The notes: a model not told the origin generated them from the letters alone. A DNA stretch of 24,209 bases from Pseudomonadota bacterium (GCA_023428645.1 JAEYXD010000122.1:1-24209); one strand, 5' to 3'; shown: positions 1-8,665, counted from the first letter of the stretch. Made by a program: numbers and translations.

Positions 1-1258
1 GCTCGAAGTTCTCATAGTCCGTCAACGGTCCCCATGCCGGCTCCGGAAATGCATCGCCGGCATAGGGGAACGGCGGCAGCGGGTACGGGTACGGATCCAG
101 CGCCGGCGCGGGCCGCATGCCCATCCAGCGCTCGCTCGTGCCGTAGCTGACACCGGCGATCGTTTCGTGGGCGCGCCCGAACAGCTGAAACGTGCCAGTG
201 ACGCTGGCATCGACGAGATGCGCCTCGTCATCGGTGAGATAGCTGCCCGGCCACGCGAACAAGCCGAGGTTCGTGCCGGGTTCGAGCCCCGTCTGGGAGA
301 GCGCGAAGAACAGCTTGCTGTCGTCTTCGAACTTTCGATAGTTGTAGGCGACCTTGAGATTCCAGTCGCTCGCCAGCGCGTACGTGTACTCGGCGAACGC
401 GGTTTGATTCTTCGTGTCCCAGTACGTCCAATCCTGCGTCGTCGATGCGCTGCGTCCGAACTCCGCCTGCGTGCCGTCGCTGTACGCGAGCACGAGCGCG
501 CCCCACATGTTGTCGTCCGTGTTGGCTTCCTGATACGAGAATCCGAGCGTCAGCGTGGACTTCTCGCCGATCTGGCCATCGACGACGCCATAGACGAACG
601 CGCGATCGTTCGTCAGGCCGCGCAGCCACGAGTCCTCTTCTTCCGCCGCCACGACGAGGCGGCCAGCCCACGAACCGCTCTCCGTGAATGGCGTCGAATA
701 GTCCGCCTCGATGCGGCGGTGATCGAACGATCCCGCCGTCGCCGCGATCCGCCCTTGCGCGGTGTTCGTCGGCCGCTTGCGCACGTAATTGATCGTGCCC
801 GCGGAGTTGCCGACGCCGGTCAACAGGCCGTTCGCGCCGCGAATGACTTCGATCTTCTCGTAGCCGAACGCGTCCATCTGGCCGGTCACGATGCCCCAGT
901 CGTTCGGCAGTCCGATGCCGTCGATCTGCGTGTTCTTGATCTCGAACCCGCGTGCCGTGAAGTTCGTGCGGTTCGTCTCCCACTGCTCGACGTTGATGCC
1001 GGTCGCGAGCCGCAGCGCCGAGTTGATGTCGCTGGCGCCGAAGTTGTCCATCTGCTCGTTCGTGACGATGCTGATCGACTGCGGCGTGTCCTTGAGCTCG
1101 AGATCGAGCCCCGTCGCGCCTCTGCTCACACGATCCGCGCGCTGCGCGGTGATCAGCACCGTTTCGAGAACCTCGCCGCTGCTCGCCGTCTGCGCGTGGG
1201 CCGCACCGCTCGCGCAAGCAATGGCCAGTGCCACTGCGTTCTTGAGGCTGGATCGCAT
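1..1258 (-). CDS. TonB-dependent siderophore receptor, N-terminal part (runs off the left edge)
   Basis: The reading frame is open from an ATG at 1258 to the window edge (419 codons); the C-terminal barrel lies outside. Residues 1-22 form a signal peptide ending AHA, followed by Q23. The plug domain follows: a TonB-box-like segment (ETVLITAQRAD), then LKDTPQSISIVTNEQM, the ARGFEIKNTQIDG segment and YEKIEVIRGANGLLTGVG, all typical of FhuE/FpvA-type ferric-siderophore receptors. From about residue 170 the sequence has the alternating, aromatic-rich pattern of barrel strands. The protein would sit in the outer membrane and take up a ferric chelate using TonB-ExbBD energy; the actual ligand cannot be read from the sequence. 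A Fur-box-like palindrome overlaps its likely promoter (1397-1425), which supports iron control. It is downstream of murJ on the same strand, but a 241-bp gap with its own promoter suggests a separate transcript. Confidence 0.9.
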   Translation of the reverse strand, partial: MRSSLKNAVALAIACASGAAHAQTASSGEVLETVLITAQRADRVSRGATGLDLELKDTPQSISIVTNEQMDNFGASDINSALRLATGINVEQWETNRTNFTARGFEIKNTQIDGIGLPNDWGIVTGQMDAFGYEKIEVIRGANGLLTGVGNSAGTINYVRKRPTNTAQGRIAATAGSFDHRRIEADYSTPFTESGSWAGRLVVAAEEEDSWLRGLTNDRAFVYGVVDGQIGEKSTLTLGFSYQEANTDDNMWGALVLAYSDGTQAEFGRSASTTQDWTYWDTKNQTAFAEYTYALASDWNLKVAYNYRKFEDDSKLFFALSQTGLEPGTNLGLFAWPGSYLTDDEAHLVDASVTGTFQLFGRAHETIAGVSYGTSERWMGMRPAPALDPYPYPLPPFPYAGDAFPEPAWGPLTDYENFE

Positions 1259-1396
1259 GTATCGCTCCGAAGTCGGTTGTCAGCCAGTTTGTTTGTTCGA
1301 TGGCTTGGCTGGCTCGGCTTCGGGGAAACCTCGCTGGCTACCAGTTCGCGCGCCGCGCGGCCCTCTCGGACCGGACGCACGCGAAAACGGACGGCG

Positions 1397-1425
1397 AGCT
1401 TACGGCGAATGCGAATGATTCGCAA
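1397..1425 (-). promoter_or_regulatory. Candidate promoter with overlapping Fur box upstream of the siderophore receptor
   Basis: The 15-bp sequence TGCGAATGATTCGCA (1410-1424) is a perfect 7-1-7 inverted repeat. It matches the Fur core TGATAAT-N-ATTATCA at five of seven positions in each arm. On the minus strand a -35-like TTGCGA (1420-1425) lies 17 nt from a -10-like TAAGCT (1397-1402), so bound Fur would cover the -35 box and spacer. The receptor start is about 140 nt downstream. The palindrome is seen directly; Fur control is inferred from its form and from the iron-uptake gene it precedes. Confidence 0.6.
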
Positions 1426-1478
1426 TTGGAATGCGCTAAGGGATTGGGGCAATCACACTTATATGAGTGCGACCGCGG

Positions 1479-1503
1479 CTAGCTTCCGCGCCGCGGAAGC
1501 TAG
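1479..1503. terminator. Perfect 12-bp inverted repeat at the murJ stop codon, possible terminator
   Basis: Two 12-nt arms (ctagcttccgcg and its exact reverse complement) are separated by a single base. The right arm contains the murJ stop codon (1500-1502). In RNA this would fold into a very stable stem, with a few central pairs opened to make the loop. No T-run follows on the minus strand, so it is not a textbook intrinsic terminator. It could instead act as a 3'-end stabiliser or a protein-binding palindrome. Confidence 0.4.
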
Positions 1504-3149
1504 GCCCGTCGTGGGCGGAATCGATTCGCCACGGATTCGAAAATGACGCGCGCTTCCTCGAGTCCGAACAGGCGCGCGGCGACGAAATACACCGCCCCGA
1601 ACACGCCACCGACGAGCAGCGCGAGTAGGAGCGGATACCAGTCGCGACCCGCGAGCGCGGCGCCGTATCCCGCCGCCGCCGCCGCGAGCGCCGCGGCGAA
1701 CATGCGCACATAGTGACTGGCGCCCGCCTCGACATTGCCAAGCTGACGCCGGAGCCGGGCGCGCAGCAGCGCCCATTCGAGCCACGCGCCGATCGACGCG
1801 CCGAATGCAAGCCCCACGGGTCCGAGCGGAATGCCCTCGAACGTGAGCCCGGCGAAGGCGCCGGCGGGTATCGCGATCGGACCGAGCGCGATGGGCTCGA
1901 ACTGCACCATCAAGAAAGCGCCGGCCAGCGCGGCGACCGCGACCCGCAACGTGGCGATGCGGGCCGGTGTCCGCGTGTCGCGCAGCGCGAAGAAGGCGGA
2001 CTGGTAGATGCGGGTCGTCGTCGACGCGAGCAGCCCGACGCTGTAGGCGGCGAGCGTGAACCACACGACGGCCACGTTCGCCGAGGTGAACTCGCCGGCT
2101 TCGTACAAGCCGGCGACGAGCACATTCCCGAGCAGCACGAAGGCGACGAAGCTCGGCACGACGAAGAACGCGACCCGCCGAATCGCGGCGACCGTGCGCC
2201 CCTTGAGTACCTCGGCCGCGGCATGCCGCTCGCGCGCCAGCTCCGGCAGCTCGGCCGCGGCGACGCTCATGCCGAACAAGCTGATCGGCAGCACGTACAG
2301 CGTCTGCGCATAGCGCAGCTGCGCGACCGCGCCGATCGCGAGCAGGCTCGCGAGCACCATGTCGACATACGAGCTGACCTGCACGACGCCGCGCCCCATG
2401 ATCGCGGGGACGGCATTGCCCAGCACTTCGCGAAAGGCCGGCTGATCTCTGCCGAGATTCAGGCGGATCTCGCGATCGAGCCGCAGCACCCACGGCAGCT
2501 GAATCGCGAACTGCAGAAAGCCACCGACGAGCGCGCCCCATCCGACGGCCATCAGCAACTCGCTCAGATCCCGGAAGCTGAAGGCGATCACCGCGATGAC
2601 GATCGCGACGTTCCACAGCACGGGGGCGAAGTAGGGAATGAAGAATTTGCGATGGCTGTTCAGAATCCCGAGCGCCCACGCCGAGAGCACCAGCAGCCCC
2701 GTCATTGGAAACAGAATGCGCACGAGCTGAATCATGAGCTCGCGTCGCTCGCCTTCGAATCCCGGCGTAAAGACGGCAACGAGCACGGGCGCGAGCGCGA
2801 CGCCGATCAGCGAGATCGCGCCCGCGATGCCGAGCAGCAGCGAGAACATCGCGCCCGCGAGTCTGCCGGCTTCACGCGTTCTGCCCTGGCCGATCAGCTC
2901 CGAGTACACCGGAATGAACGAGGCGCTCAGCGTGCCTTCGCCGAGCAGGTTCTGCAGCACGTTCGGCATGCGCAAGCCGGCCGCGAAGACGTCCGCATAC
3001 AGGCTCGTGCCGAAATACGTCGCGATGACACGCTCGCGCACGAGGCCGACGATCCGACTGAGGAAAATGCCGGCCCCGACGAGCGCGGCGGCGGCAAAGC
3101 TTCGGCGAGTGGCGGCCGCGACGGCGGGCCGCTTGGAGTCGTCAGTCAT
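1500..3149 (-). CDS. murJ: MurJ, lipid II flippase
   Basis: This 549-residue polytopic membrane protein belongs to the MurJ/MviN branch of the MOP superfamily and moves lipid-linked peptidoglycan precursor (lipid II) across the inner membrane. The N-terminal signature is clear: GIFLSRIVGLVRERVIA, then YADVFAAGLRMPNVLQNLL and GTLSASFIPVYSEL (about residues 27-85). These carry the conserved arginines and the AFxxAxxxPN-like segment of the family. About 14 hydrophobic helices follow, in keeping with MurJ, and the length is slightly above the usual 510-530. Charged stretches such as RLDREIRLNLGRDQ separate the helices. The start at 3149 gives the short polar leader MTDDSKRP; I saw no clear Shine-Dalgarno. 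The spermidine synthase-like gene ends 122 bp upstream on the same strand. The usual neighbours ribF, rpsT or ileS are not in the window. Confidence 0.95.
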   Translation of the reverse strand: MTDDSKRPAVAAATRRSFAAAALVGAGIFLSRIVGLVRERVIATYFGTSLYADVFAAGLRMPNVLQNLLGEGTLSASFIPVYSELIGQGRTREAGRLAGAMFSLLLGIAGAISLIGVALAPVLVAVFTPGFEGERRELMIQLVRILFPMTGLLVLSAWALGILNSHRKFFIPYFAPVLWNVAIVIAVIAFSFRDLSELLMAVGWGALVGGFLQFAIQLPWVLRLDREIRLNLGRDQPAFREVLGNAVPAIMGRGVVQVSSYVDMVLASLLAIGAVAQLRYAQTLYVLPISLFGMSVAAAELPELARERHAAAEVLKGRTVAAIRRVAFFVVPSFVAFVLLGNVLVAGLYEAGEFTSANVAVVWFTLAAYSVGLLASTTTRIYQSAFFALRDTRTPARIATLRVAVAALAGAFLMVQFEPIALGPIAIPAGAFAGLTFEGIPLGPVGLAFGASIGAWLEWALLRARLRRQLGNVEAGASHYVRMFAAALAAAAAGYGAALAGRDWYPLLLALLVGGVFGAVYFVAARLFGLEEARVIFESVANRFRPRRA

Positions 3150-3271
3150 ACCGGACGCGAGTGGTAAAGGGTGCGATTCTGCCTTCTACGCGCTTTGGAT
3201 GCTCGTGTGGTTCGCGGGCCGCGCTCCATCTGTGTGCAAACCGCGACGCGCGACGACGATTCGCGCAGGTG

Positions 3272-5356
3272 TCAGTGCGCCGCTGCCGTCACCGTCGACT
3301 CCTCTTTGCGGCCCAGTTTGAGCACGGACCAGACATTGCTGTACTGATCCGTCCACCCCTTGAAGCCCGCCGGCGCGGCGGCGATGAGGACTTGCGCGCC
3401 CGCGAACGGCTGCGCTTTCAACAACGCAAGATCCGACGTGATCAAGACCCAGGAACTGGCGTGCGCCATCATGTCGGCCGGCTCCTCGACCAGCACCGAG
3501 AAGCGTCCGACGCTCTCCGCGGCGCTCTGGCACACCGGCAGCAGATCGAGGTAGCGATTGGAAATGTGCACGGCCAGCACGCCGTTCGGGCGCAAGTGCC
3601 GCAGATACGTTTCGATGGCTTCCTGCGTGAGCAAATGCACTGGAATCGCATCGCTCGAAAATGCATCGACCGCGAGCACATCGAACTCCTGCGGCGGCTG
3701 ACGCTCGAGCGACAGCCGCGCATCGCCGAGCACGACGCTCACGTCCGCGCCGCGCGCTCGCGCGCGGGGCACCACGTCGAAATATTCGTTCGCGATGCGC
3801 ACGACCTCCGGATCGATCTCGTACAGCGTGATCGAATCGTGCTCGCGCGCGTACGTCGCCAGCACGCCCGCCCCCATGCCGATCACGCCGAGATTGACCG
3901 GCCCCTGCCCTTGCAAGGCGAGAATCGCACGGGCGATGCCGGAGTTCGTGGAGTAGTACGCGCCCGCCAGATCGCGATACGGCTCGCTCCGATATTGGTA
4001 TCCATGACTGATCGTCCCGTTGAACAAGGTCCGCCGCTCGTATTCGGTTCCGACCTCATAGTCGCGCACGCGCAGCACGCCATAGAAATTGCGCTCCACG
4101 AGCAAGTAGCCGTCGCGAAAGCTCACTTCCGTCAAGACGAGGAACGTCGCGAGGGCCAGCACACCGGCAACCATGACACCGCGGACGAGCCACACGCGCA
4201 GCGCCGGCCCGCGCCGGCGCCACTGTACGAACACCATGAGCTCCGCGATCACGATCAACACGATCGGCAGCTCCCAATACGACTCGAATACGAGCGGCGC
4301 GATCACGGCGACGAAACTGCCGCCGAGCGCGCCGCCGAGCGCGATCAGCAGATAGAAGCGTGTGAGATATCGCGGCTGCGGCCGGCGCAGCACGAGTTCG
4401 CCATGGCACGCCATGCAGATCACGAACAGCGAGACGAGATACAGCGGGATCGCGTAGCCGATGTGCGGATTCACATCGACCTTCATGTAGAGATACGTGA
4501 TGCATCCGAGCGCCGCCACGAGCCATGGAAAGAACAAAGCACGGTTGTAGAAGCGCCGGCTGCCGAAATTCAGGATGAACGTGAGCAGGTACAGCGCCAG
4601 CGGCAAGACCCAGAGCAGCGGGATCGGTGCGACGTTCACGGTGAGGTGCGCCGAGACGGACACGAGCAGCGCCGAGCCGCACGCCGAGAACGACAGCCAG
4701 AGCAGCATTTGCATCGCGCTGGGAGGGAGCTGCGGCTGCGTATCGACGATGGCCTCCGCGGCGGAGGCTCGTCTGCTCATCCACGCCGTACCGATGGATG
4801 CGAGCGCAAATGCGCCGAACGCGCCGCTCCATGCGAGCGCGAGTGTCCGCGTATCGAAGCTCGGCTCGAGCAGCACCGGGAAACCGAGCAAGGCGACGAG
4901 CGAGCCGACGTTTGACAACGCGTATAGCCAGTAGGGGGGCTCGCAGCCGCTACGCCGCATGTACCAGACCTGCAGCAGCGGGCTCGTCGCACTGAGCAGC
5001 AGCGCCGGCAATCCGACGGTGGCCGTCAGCAACAAAAGAATGCTCAGCGCCGGAGCGCTGCCGGGCGCAGGCCGCCATTCCGGCGACGGCAGGATCGGCA
5101 TCGTAGCGCATGCGATGACGACGAGACCGGCATGAACGAGCGCTTGGGCGCGCGGTTTGAGGGAGGTCGAAATGACGTGCGCGTACGCATAGCCCCCGAA
5201 CACGCAGATCTGGAAGAACATGAGAGCCGCGCTCCAGACCGCCGAGGTTCCGCCGAACCACGGCAAGATGAGTTTCGCGATCAATGGTTGAACGAGAAAC
5301 AAGAGCGCGGCGCCGAGGATGACCGTGAACGCGTAAATGACCGTCACTCCCCCCAT
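3272..5356 (-). CDS. Membrane-fused spermidine synthase-like protein
   Basis: The 694-residue protein has two parts. Residues 1 to about 410 contain many hydrophobic helices, beginning VIYAFTVILGAALLFLVQPL and including LLLSATSPLLQVWY. Residues about 440-690 form a spermidine-synthase-like Rossmann domain with a VIGMGAG nucleotide loop (491-497), the acidic YEIDP (512-516), GDAR (544-547) and VDAFSSDAIPVHLLT (from 563). Such fused MFS/spermidine-synthase-like proteins are common in proteobacteria, but their substrate is generally unknown. Cytoplasmic spermidine synthase transfers aminopropyl groups from decarboxylated SAM; whether this protein does so is unproven, and no speD partner is nearby. 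I chose the ATG at 5356 (MGGVTVIYAF), which puts the first helix directly at the N-terminus; an upstream in-frame start at 5428 would add 24 polar residues. It is divergent from the GST operon. Confidence 0.85.
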   Translation of the reverse strand: MGGVTVIYAFTVILGAALLFLVQPLIAKLILPWFGGTSAVWSAALMFFQICVFGGYAYAHVISTSLKPRAQALVHAGLVVIACATMPILPSPEWRPAPGSAPALSILLLLTATVGLPALLLSATSPLLQVWYMRRSGCEPPYWLYALSNVGSLVALLGFPVLLEPSFDTRTLALAWSGAFGAFALASIGTAWMSRRASAAEAIVDTQPQLPPSAMQMLLWLSFSACGSALLVSVSAHLTVNVAPIPLLWVLPLALYLLTFILNFGSRRFYNRALFFPWLVAALGCITYLYMKVDVNPHIGYAIPLYLVSLFVICMACHGELVLRRPQPRYLTRFYLLIALGGALGGSFVAVIAPLVFESYWELPIVLIVIAELMVFVQWRRRGPALRVWLVRGVMVAGVLALATFLVLTEVSFRDGYLLVERNFYGVLRVRDYEVGTEYERRTLFNGTISHGYQYRSEPYRDLAGAYYSTNSGIARAILALQGQGPVNLGVIGMGAGVLATYAREHDSITLYEIDPEVVRIANEYFDVVPRARARGADVSVVLGDARLSLERQPPQEFDVLAVDAFSSDAIPVHLLTQEAIETYLRHLRPNGVLAVHISNRYLDLLPVCQSAAESVGRFSVLVEEPADMMAHASSWVLITSDLALLKAQPFAGAQVLIAAAPAGFKGWTDQYSNVWSVLKLGRKEESTVTAAAH

Positions 5357-5566
5357 GTCGTTGTGCGGGCAACGGTAGCGGAAAACAGGGGCGGTCGACA
5401 AATGCAAAAGGCCGTCTGGATTTCCCATACCCCCTCGATCGAGAACCAGGACGACCCTCGCTCAATGCCAGGCGGAGCGAAGCCCGTCCTTGCCCATCGC
5501 GTGCCGCCGCCCTACACTTAACCAATCCGGAAACTATTGGCCGGCCCGCTCGCCGGAACGACCGCC

Positions 5567-6259
5567 ATGGCCCTCACGCTCTACCTGCACCCGCTTGCCT
5601 CGTACTGCCATAAGGTGCTGATTGCGCTGTACGAGAACGACACTCCCTTCATCCCGCGGAGCATCGATTTCGGCGATGCCCGCGCCCGAGCGGCTTTCGA
5701 GGCTCTCTGGCCTACGGCAAAGATTCCTTTGTTGCAGGATTCGGCACGCTCGTGCGTCGTACCTGAGACGTCGATCATCATCGAATACCTGGACATGCAT
5801 TACCCAGGTCGCCAGCGGCTGCTTCCCGTCGATGCAGCGGCGTGCTTGGAGGCCCGGCTCTGGGATCGCTTGTTCGACGCGTACGTAATGACGCCGATGC
5901 AGGAGATCGTCGCGAATCAGCTGCGCAGCGAGCCCGATCGCGATCCGCGCATCGTGACGAGCGCGACCGCGACGTTGCGAATGGCGTACGCCATGATCGA
6001 CGCGCATGTCGGAACTCGGCCGTGGGCCGCCGGTGCCGCGTTCAGCATCGCCGACTGCGCTGCTGCACCTGCCTTGTTCTACGCAAGCACGCTCGTGCCG
6101 TTCGAGCCCAGCCAAACGCGCCTGGCGGCGTACTTCGAGCGCTTGATGTCGCGGCCTTCGGTCGCGCGCACGGTCGACGAAGCGCGGCCGTACTTCCAGT
6201 ACTACCCGTTCCACGGCTCGATACCGGCGCGCTTTCTCGCCGGCAGCGCCGCGAAATGA
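5567..6259 (+). CDS. Glutathione S-transferase family protein
   Basis: This 230-residue protein has the two-domain GST layout. The N-terminal thioredoxin-like domain starts LTLYLHPLASYCHKVLIAL, with a possible catalytic Ser12 or Cys14 in the SYC motif. IPLLQDS and PETSIIIEYLD supply the cis-proline and the glutathione gamma-glutamyl contact (ETS). A helical C-terminal domain follows, with the N-capping-type segment FSIADCAAAPAL. It would be cytosolic and conjugate or reduce electrophiles with glutathione; the subclass is uncertain. The ATG at 5567 fits the family start; an in-frame TTG ten codons upstream is less likely. Its stop overlaps the next start (ATGA at 6256-6259), so it is the first gene of a coupled operon with an ArsR regulator. 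Confidence 0.9.
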   Translation: MALTLYLHPLASYCHKVLIALYENDTPFIPRSIDFGDARARAAFEALWPTAKIPLLQDSARSCVVPETSIIIEYLDMHYPGRQRLLPVDAAACLEARLWDRLFDAYVMTPMQEIVANQLRSEPDRDPRIVTSATATLRMAYAMIDAHVGTRPWAAGAAFSIADCAAAPALFYASTLVPFEPSQTRLAAYFERLMSRPSVARTVDEARPYFQYYPFHGSIPARFLAGSAAK

Positions 6260-6642
6260 ACACGCGCACACCGCAGACCGCGCAGCTCGACCAGATCTTT
6301 CACGCGCTCGCGGATGCCTCTCGCCGCCGCATGATCGAGCAATTGAGCGAAGGCCCCGCATCCGTCTCGGAGCTGGCGCGTCCGCTCGACATGACGCTGC
6401 CCTCCGTCGTCAAGCACCTCGGCGTACTGGAAAGCGGCGGGCTCGTCGTATCCGCAAAGAGCGGCCGCGTGCGGACCTATCGGATTGCGCCCGATGCCAT
6501 TGCCGCCGTGGAGTCATGGCTTGCGAAGCGCAAGGCACGCTGGAACGCGCAGTTCGATCGCCTGGACGAGCAACTCGCCGCCGCATCGTCGCCCGCGCGA
6601 CTCACTCGACCCGCGCAACCGCGCCGGAGAAAACGCTCATGA
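6256..6642 (+). CDS. ArsR-type winged-helix transcriptional regulator
   Basis: This 128-residue DNA-binding protein has a compact winged-helix-turn-helix. IFHALADASRRRMIEQL opens the domain; SVSELARPLDMTLPSVVKHLGVLE is the helix-turn-helix; GLVVSAKSGRVRTYRIAP forms the wing. The ELCVCDL metal-binding motif of arsenic/cadmium sensors is absent, so it belongs to the ArsR subgroup paired with SRPBCC (AHSA1) proteins rather than to metal sensors. The basic tail (QPRRRKRS) is probably disordered. The ATG at 6256 overlaps the GST stop, and its own TGA (6640-6642) overlaps the next start, so translation is probably coupled on both sides. It may regulate this operon, but no operator stood out upstream of 5567. 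Confidence 0.9.
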   Translation: MNTRTPQTAQLDQIFHALADASRRRMIEQLSEGPASVSELARPLDMTLPSVVKHLGVLESGGLVVSAKSGRVRTYRIAPDAIAAVESWLAKRKARWNAQFDRLDEQLAAASSPARLTRPAQPRRRKRS

Positions 6643-7112
6643 CACGCTCATCCGTCCAGCACACGAGCTTCGTGATCGACCGGCAGTTCGCGGCACCGCC
6701 CGAGCGCGTGTTCGCGGCCTGGGCGGATCCCGAGAGCAAGCGGCGCTGGTCCGATTGCCACGGCGATTTGCCGGAGAACGAGTACAGCCTCGATTTCCGG
6801 CCCGGCGGCGTGGAGCTCCATCGTGTCGTGTATCCGGACGGCAGCGTGCAGCGCGTGCAAAAGCGCTTCTTCGACATCGTTCCCGACGCGCGCATCATTT
6901 TCGGCTACGACATCCAGCTCGGCGCCCGCAGGCTGTCGGTGTCGCTCGTCACGGTGGAATTCGAGCCGAGCCGCACCGGCACTCGCATGCTCATGACGGA
7001 ATACGTCGCGTACCTCGACGGCCATGAAGACCTGGAGGAGCGCATTCGCGGCACGAACGCAGGCCTCGATCGCCTGGCACTCGAGCTGCAAGCGGCACTG
7101 CCGATGCATTAG
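6639..7112 (+). CDS. SRPBCC (AHSA1-like) domain protein
   Basis: This 157-residue protein has the START/Bet v1-like SRPBCC fold of the AHSA1 family. The family opening is recognisable: FVIDRQFAAPPERVFAAWADPESKRRWS. A strand-rich middle follows (YSLDFRPGGVELHRVVYPDG, RIIFGYDIQLG, GTRMLMTEYVAYLDG), and a long C-terminal helix covers roughly EDLEERIRGTNAGLDRLALEL. Such proteins bind small hydrophobic ligands in a cavity, and in bacteria they are often encoded directly after an ArsR regulator, as here. The ATG at 6639 overlaps the regulator's stop (ATGA), which fixes the start; an upstream in-frame start at 6516 would lie inside the regulator gene. The ligand is unknown. The MFS exporter starts 9 bp after its stop. 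Confidence 0.88.
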   Translation: MTRSSVQHTSFVIDRQFAAPPERVFAAWADPESKRRWSDCHGDLPENEYSLDFRPGGVELHRVVYPDGSVQRVQKRFFDIVPDARIIFGYDIQLGARRLSVSLVTVEFEPSRTGTRMLMTEYVAYLDGHEDLEERIRGTNAGLDRLALELQAALPMH

Positions 7113-7121
7113 CATCGCGCA

Positions 7122-8654
7122 ATGTCCGAAATCGCAACGACCACCGGGGCAGCCGTCGCTCCGAAAGCGACTCGCAGGGAGTGGATTGGCCTGGCGGTGA
7201 TCGCCCTGCCCTGCCTCCTGTATTCGATGGACTTGAATGTCCTGAATCTCGCGATCCCGCACCTCACCGCCGATCTGCAGCCGAGCTCCACGCAACTGCT
7301 GTGGATCGTCGACATCTATGGGTTCCTGCTCGCCGGTTTCCTGATCACGATGGGCACGCTCGGCGATCGCATCGGCCGCCGGCGCCTGTTGATGATCGGC
7401 GCCGGCGCCTTCGGCGCGGCCTCCGTGCTCGCCGCGTTCGCGACGAGCGCCGCGATGTTGATCGCCGCGCGCGCCGTGCTCGGCATCGCCGCCGCGACGC
7501 TCGCGCCGTCCACGCTTTCGCTCATCCGCAACATGTTCCTCGATCCGCGCGAGCGCACGACCGCGATCGGCGTCTGGGTCGGCTGTTTCTCGGCGGGCAG
7601 CGTCGTCGGCCCGATCGTCGGCGGCATTCTGCTCGAGCATTTCTGGTGGGGCTCGGTGTTCCTGCTCGCCGTGCCGATGATGGCGCTGCTCTTGATCCTC
7701 GTGCCGCTGCTGTTGCCGGAATATCGCGATCCGAACGCGGGACAGCTCGACATCCCGAGCGCGCTGCTCGCGACGGCGACGGTGCTGACGATGATCTTCG
7801 GGCTGAAACACACCGCCGTGTACGGACCGCATGCGCTGTCGATCCTGTCGATCGTCGCCAGCGTCGTGATCGGCACGGCCTTCGTCCGGCGCGAGCGGCG
7901 CATGGCCGATCCGATGATCGACGTGCGGCTGTTCGCGCGGCCGGTCTTCGCCGCCGCGTTGAGCGTGAACATCATCGGCGTGTTCGGCGCCTTCGGCTCG
8001 TTCCTGTTCATCACGCAGTACCTGCAGCTCGTGCTCGGCATGGGTCCGCTCGAGGCGGGCCTGTGGCTCGTGCCGTCGGGCATCGTTTTCATGGCGGGGG
8101 CGGTGCTCGCGCCCGTCATCGTGCGGCGCTATCAACCCAGCACCGTGCTCACGTGCGGATTCCTCATCAGCGCCATCGGCTACGGCGTGCTGACGCAAGT
8201 GTCGGGCGCGAACGATTTGTGGCTCGTCGTCGTCGGCTTCCTGCTGTTCTGCTCGGGCCTCGCGCCGATGGGCACGCTGACGACCGACCTGGTGATGTCC
8301 GACGTCCCGCCGGAGCGCGCCGGCGCCGCTTCCGGCATTTCGGAAACGAGCTTCGAATTTGGCGCCGCATTGGGTGTCGCGGTGCTCGGCAGCATCGTCA
8401 GCGCGATGTATCGCACGCAAATGAGCGGCGCGGCGCTGCCGAGCGTTCCTCCCGACATGCTCGCTGCCGCCCGCGAGACGCTGGGCGCCGCCGTCGCGGT
8501 CGCGCAAACGCTGGAAAGCGGGGCGCGCGAGCACGTATTGGCCACGGCGCGCGCGGCATTTTCCCGCTCGATGAGCGGGGCGGCGCTCGTCAGCTCGCTC
8601 CTCGCCGTGCTCGCGGCGCTCGTCTGCGCTACATTCATGCGCCGGCGCCAATAG
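7122..8654 (+). CDS. DHA2-family MFS drug exporter, SmvA-like
   Basis: This 510-residue transporter has 14 predicted helices, as in the DHA2 (14-TMS) drug:H+ antiporters. From memory it closely resembles enterobacterial SmvA (methyl viologen/biocide efflux), for example LLWIVDIYGFLLAGFLITMG, the motif-A segment GTLGDRIGRRRLL, GPIVGGILLEHFWWGSVFLL, PMIDVRLF and a C-terminal ETSFEFGAALGVAVLGSIVS. It would export cationic or hydrophobic toxicants from the cytoplasm using the proton gradient. It starts 9 bp after the SRPBCC gene, and djlA starts 11 bp after its stop, so it is part of the same transcript. The link with GST and an ArsR-type regulator suggests a detoxification operon. I leave the symbol empty because the substrate cannot be assigned. 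Confidence 0.92.
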   Translation: MSEIATTTGAAVAPKATRREWIGLAVIALPCLLYSMDLNVLNLAIPHLTADLQPSSTQLLWIVDIYGFLLAGFLITMGTLGDRIGRRRLLMIGAGAFGAASVLAAFATSAAMLIAARAVLGIAAATLAPSTLSLIRNMFLDPRERTTAIGVWVGCFSAGSVVGPIVGGILLEHFWWGSVFLLAVPMMALLLILVPLLLPEYRDPNAGQLDIPSALLATATVLTMIFGLKHTAVYGPHALSILSIVASVVIGTAFVRRERRMADPMIDVRLFARPVFAAALSVNIIGVFGAFGSFLFITQYLQLVLGMGPLEAGLWLVPSGIVFMAGAVLAPVIVRRYQPSTVLTCGFLISAIGYGVLTQVSGANDLWLVVVGFLLFCSGLAPMGTLTTDLVMSDVPPERAGAASGISETSFEFGAALGVAVLGSIVSAMYRTQMSGAALPSVPPDMLAAARETLGAAVAVAQTLESGAREHVLATARAAFSRSMSGAALVSSLLAVLAALVCATFMRRRQ

Positions 8655-8665
8655 ACGACTGCTTC

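Noticed and set aside
1713..3167. 484-codon plus-strand open frame opposite murJ
   Set aside because: Antisense shadow; the MurJ frame is unambiguous.
3161..4915. 584-codon plus-strand open frame opposite the spermidine synthase-like gene
   Set aside because: Arg/His/Glu-rich composition with no domain features; the minus-strand frame carries the real motifs.
6648..8651. 667-codon open frame on the minus strand opposite the SRPBCC and MFS genes
   Set aside because: It is antisense to clearly recognisable genes and its product is a low-complexity Arg/His/Glu/Ala string, the usual shadow of GC-rich coding DNA.
7181..8665. Long plus-strand frame within the MFS gene that continues into djlA
   Set aside because: Only the part from 8666 has conserved domains; the part before it is an Arg-rich shadow of the MFS gene.
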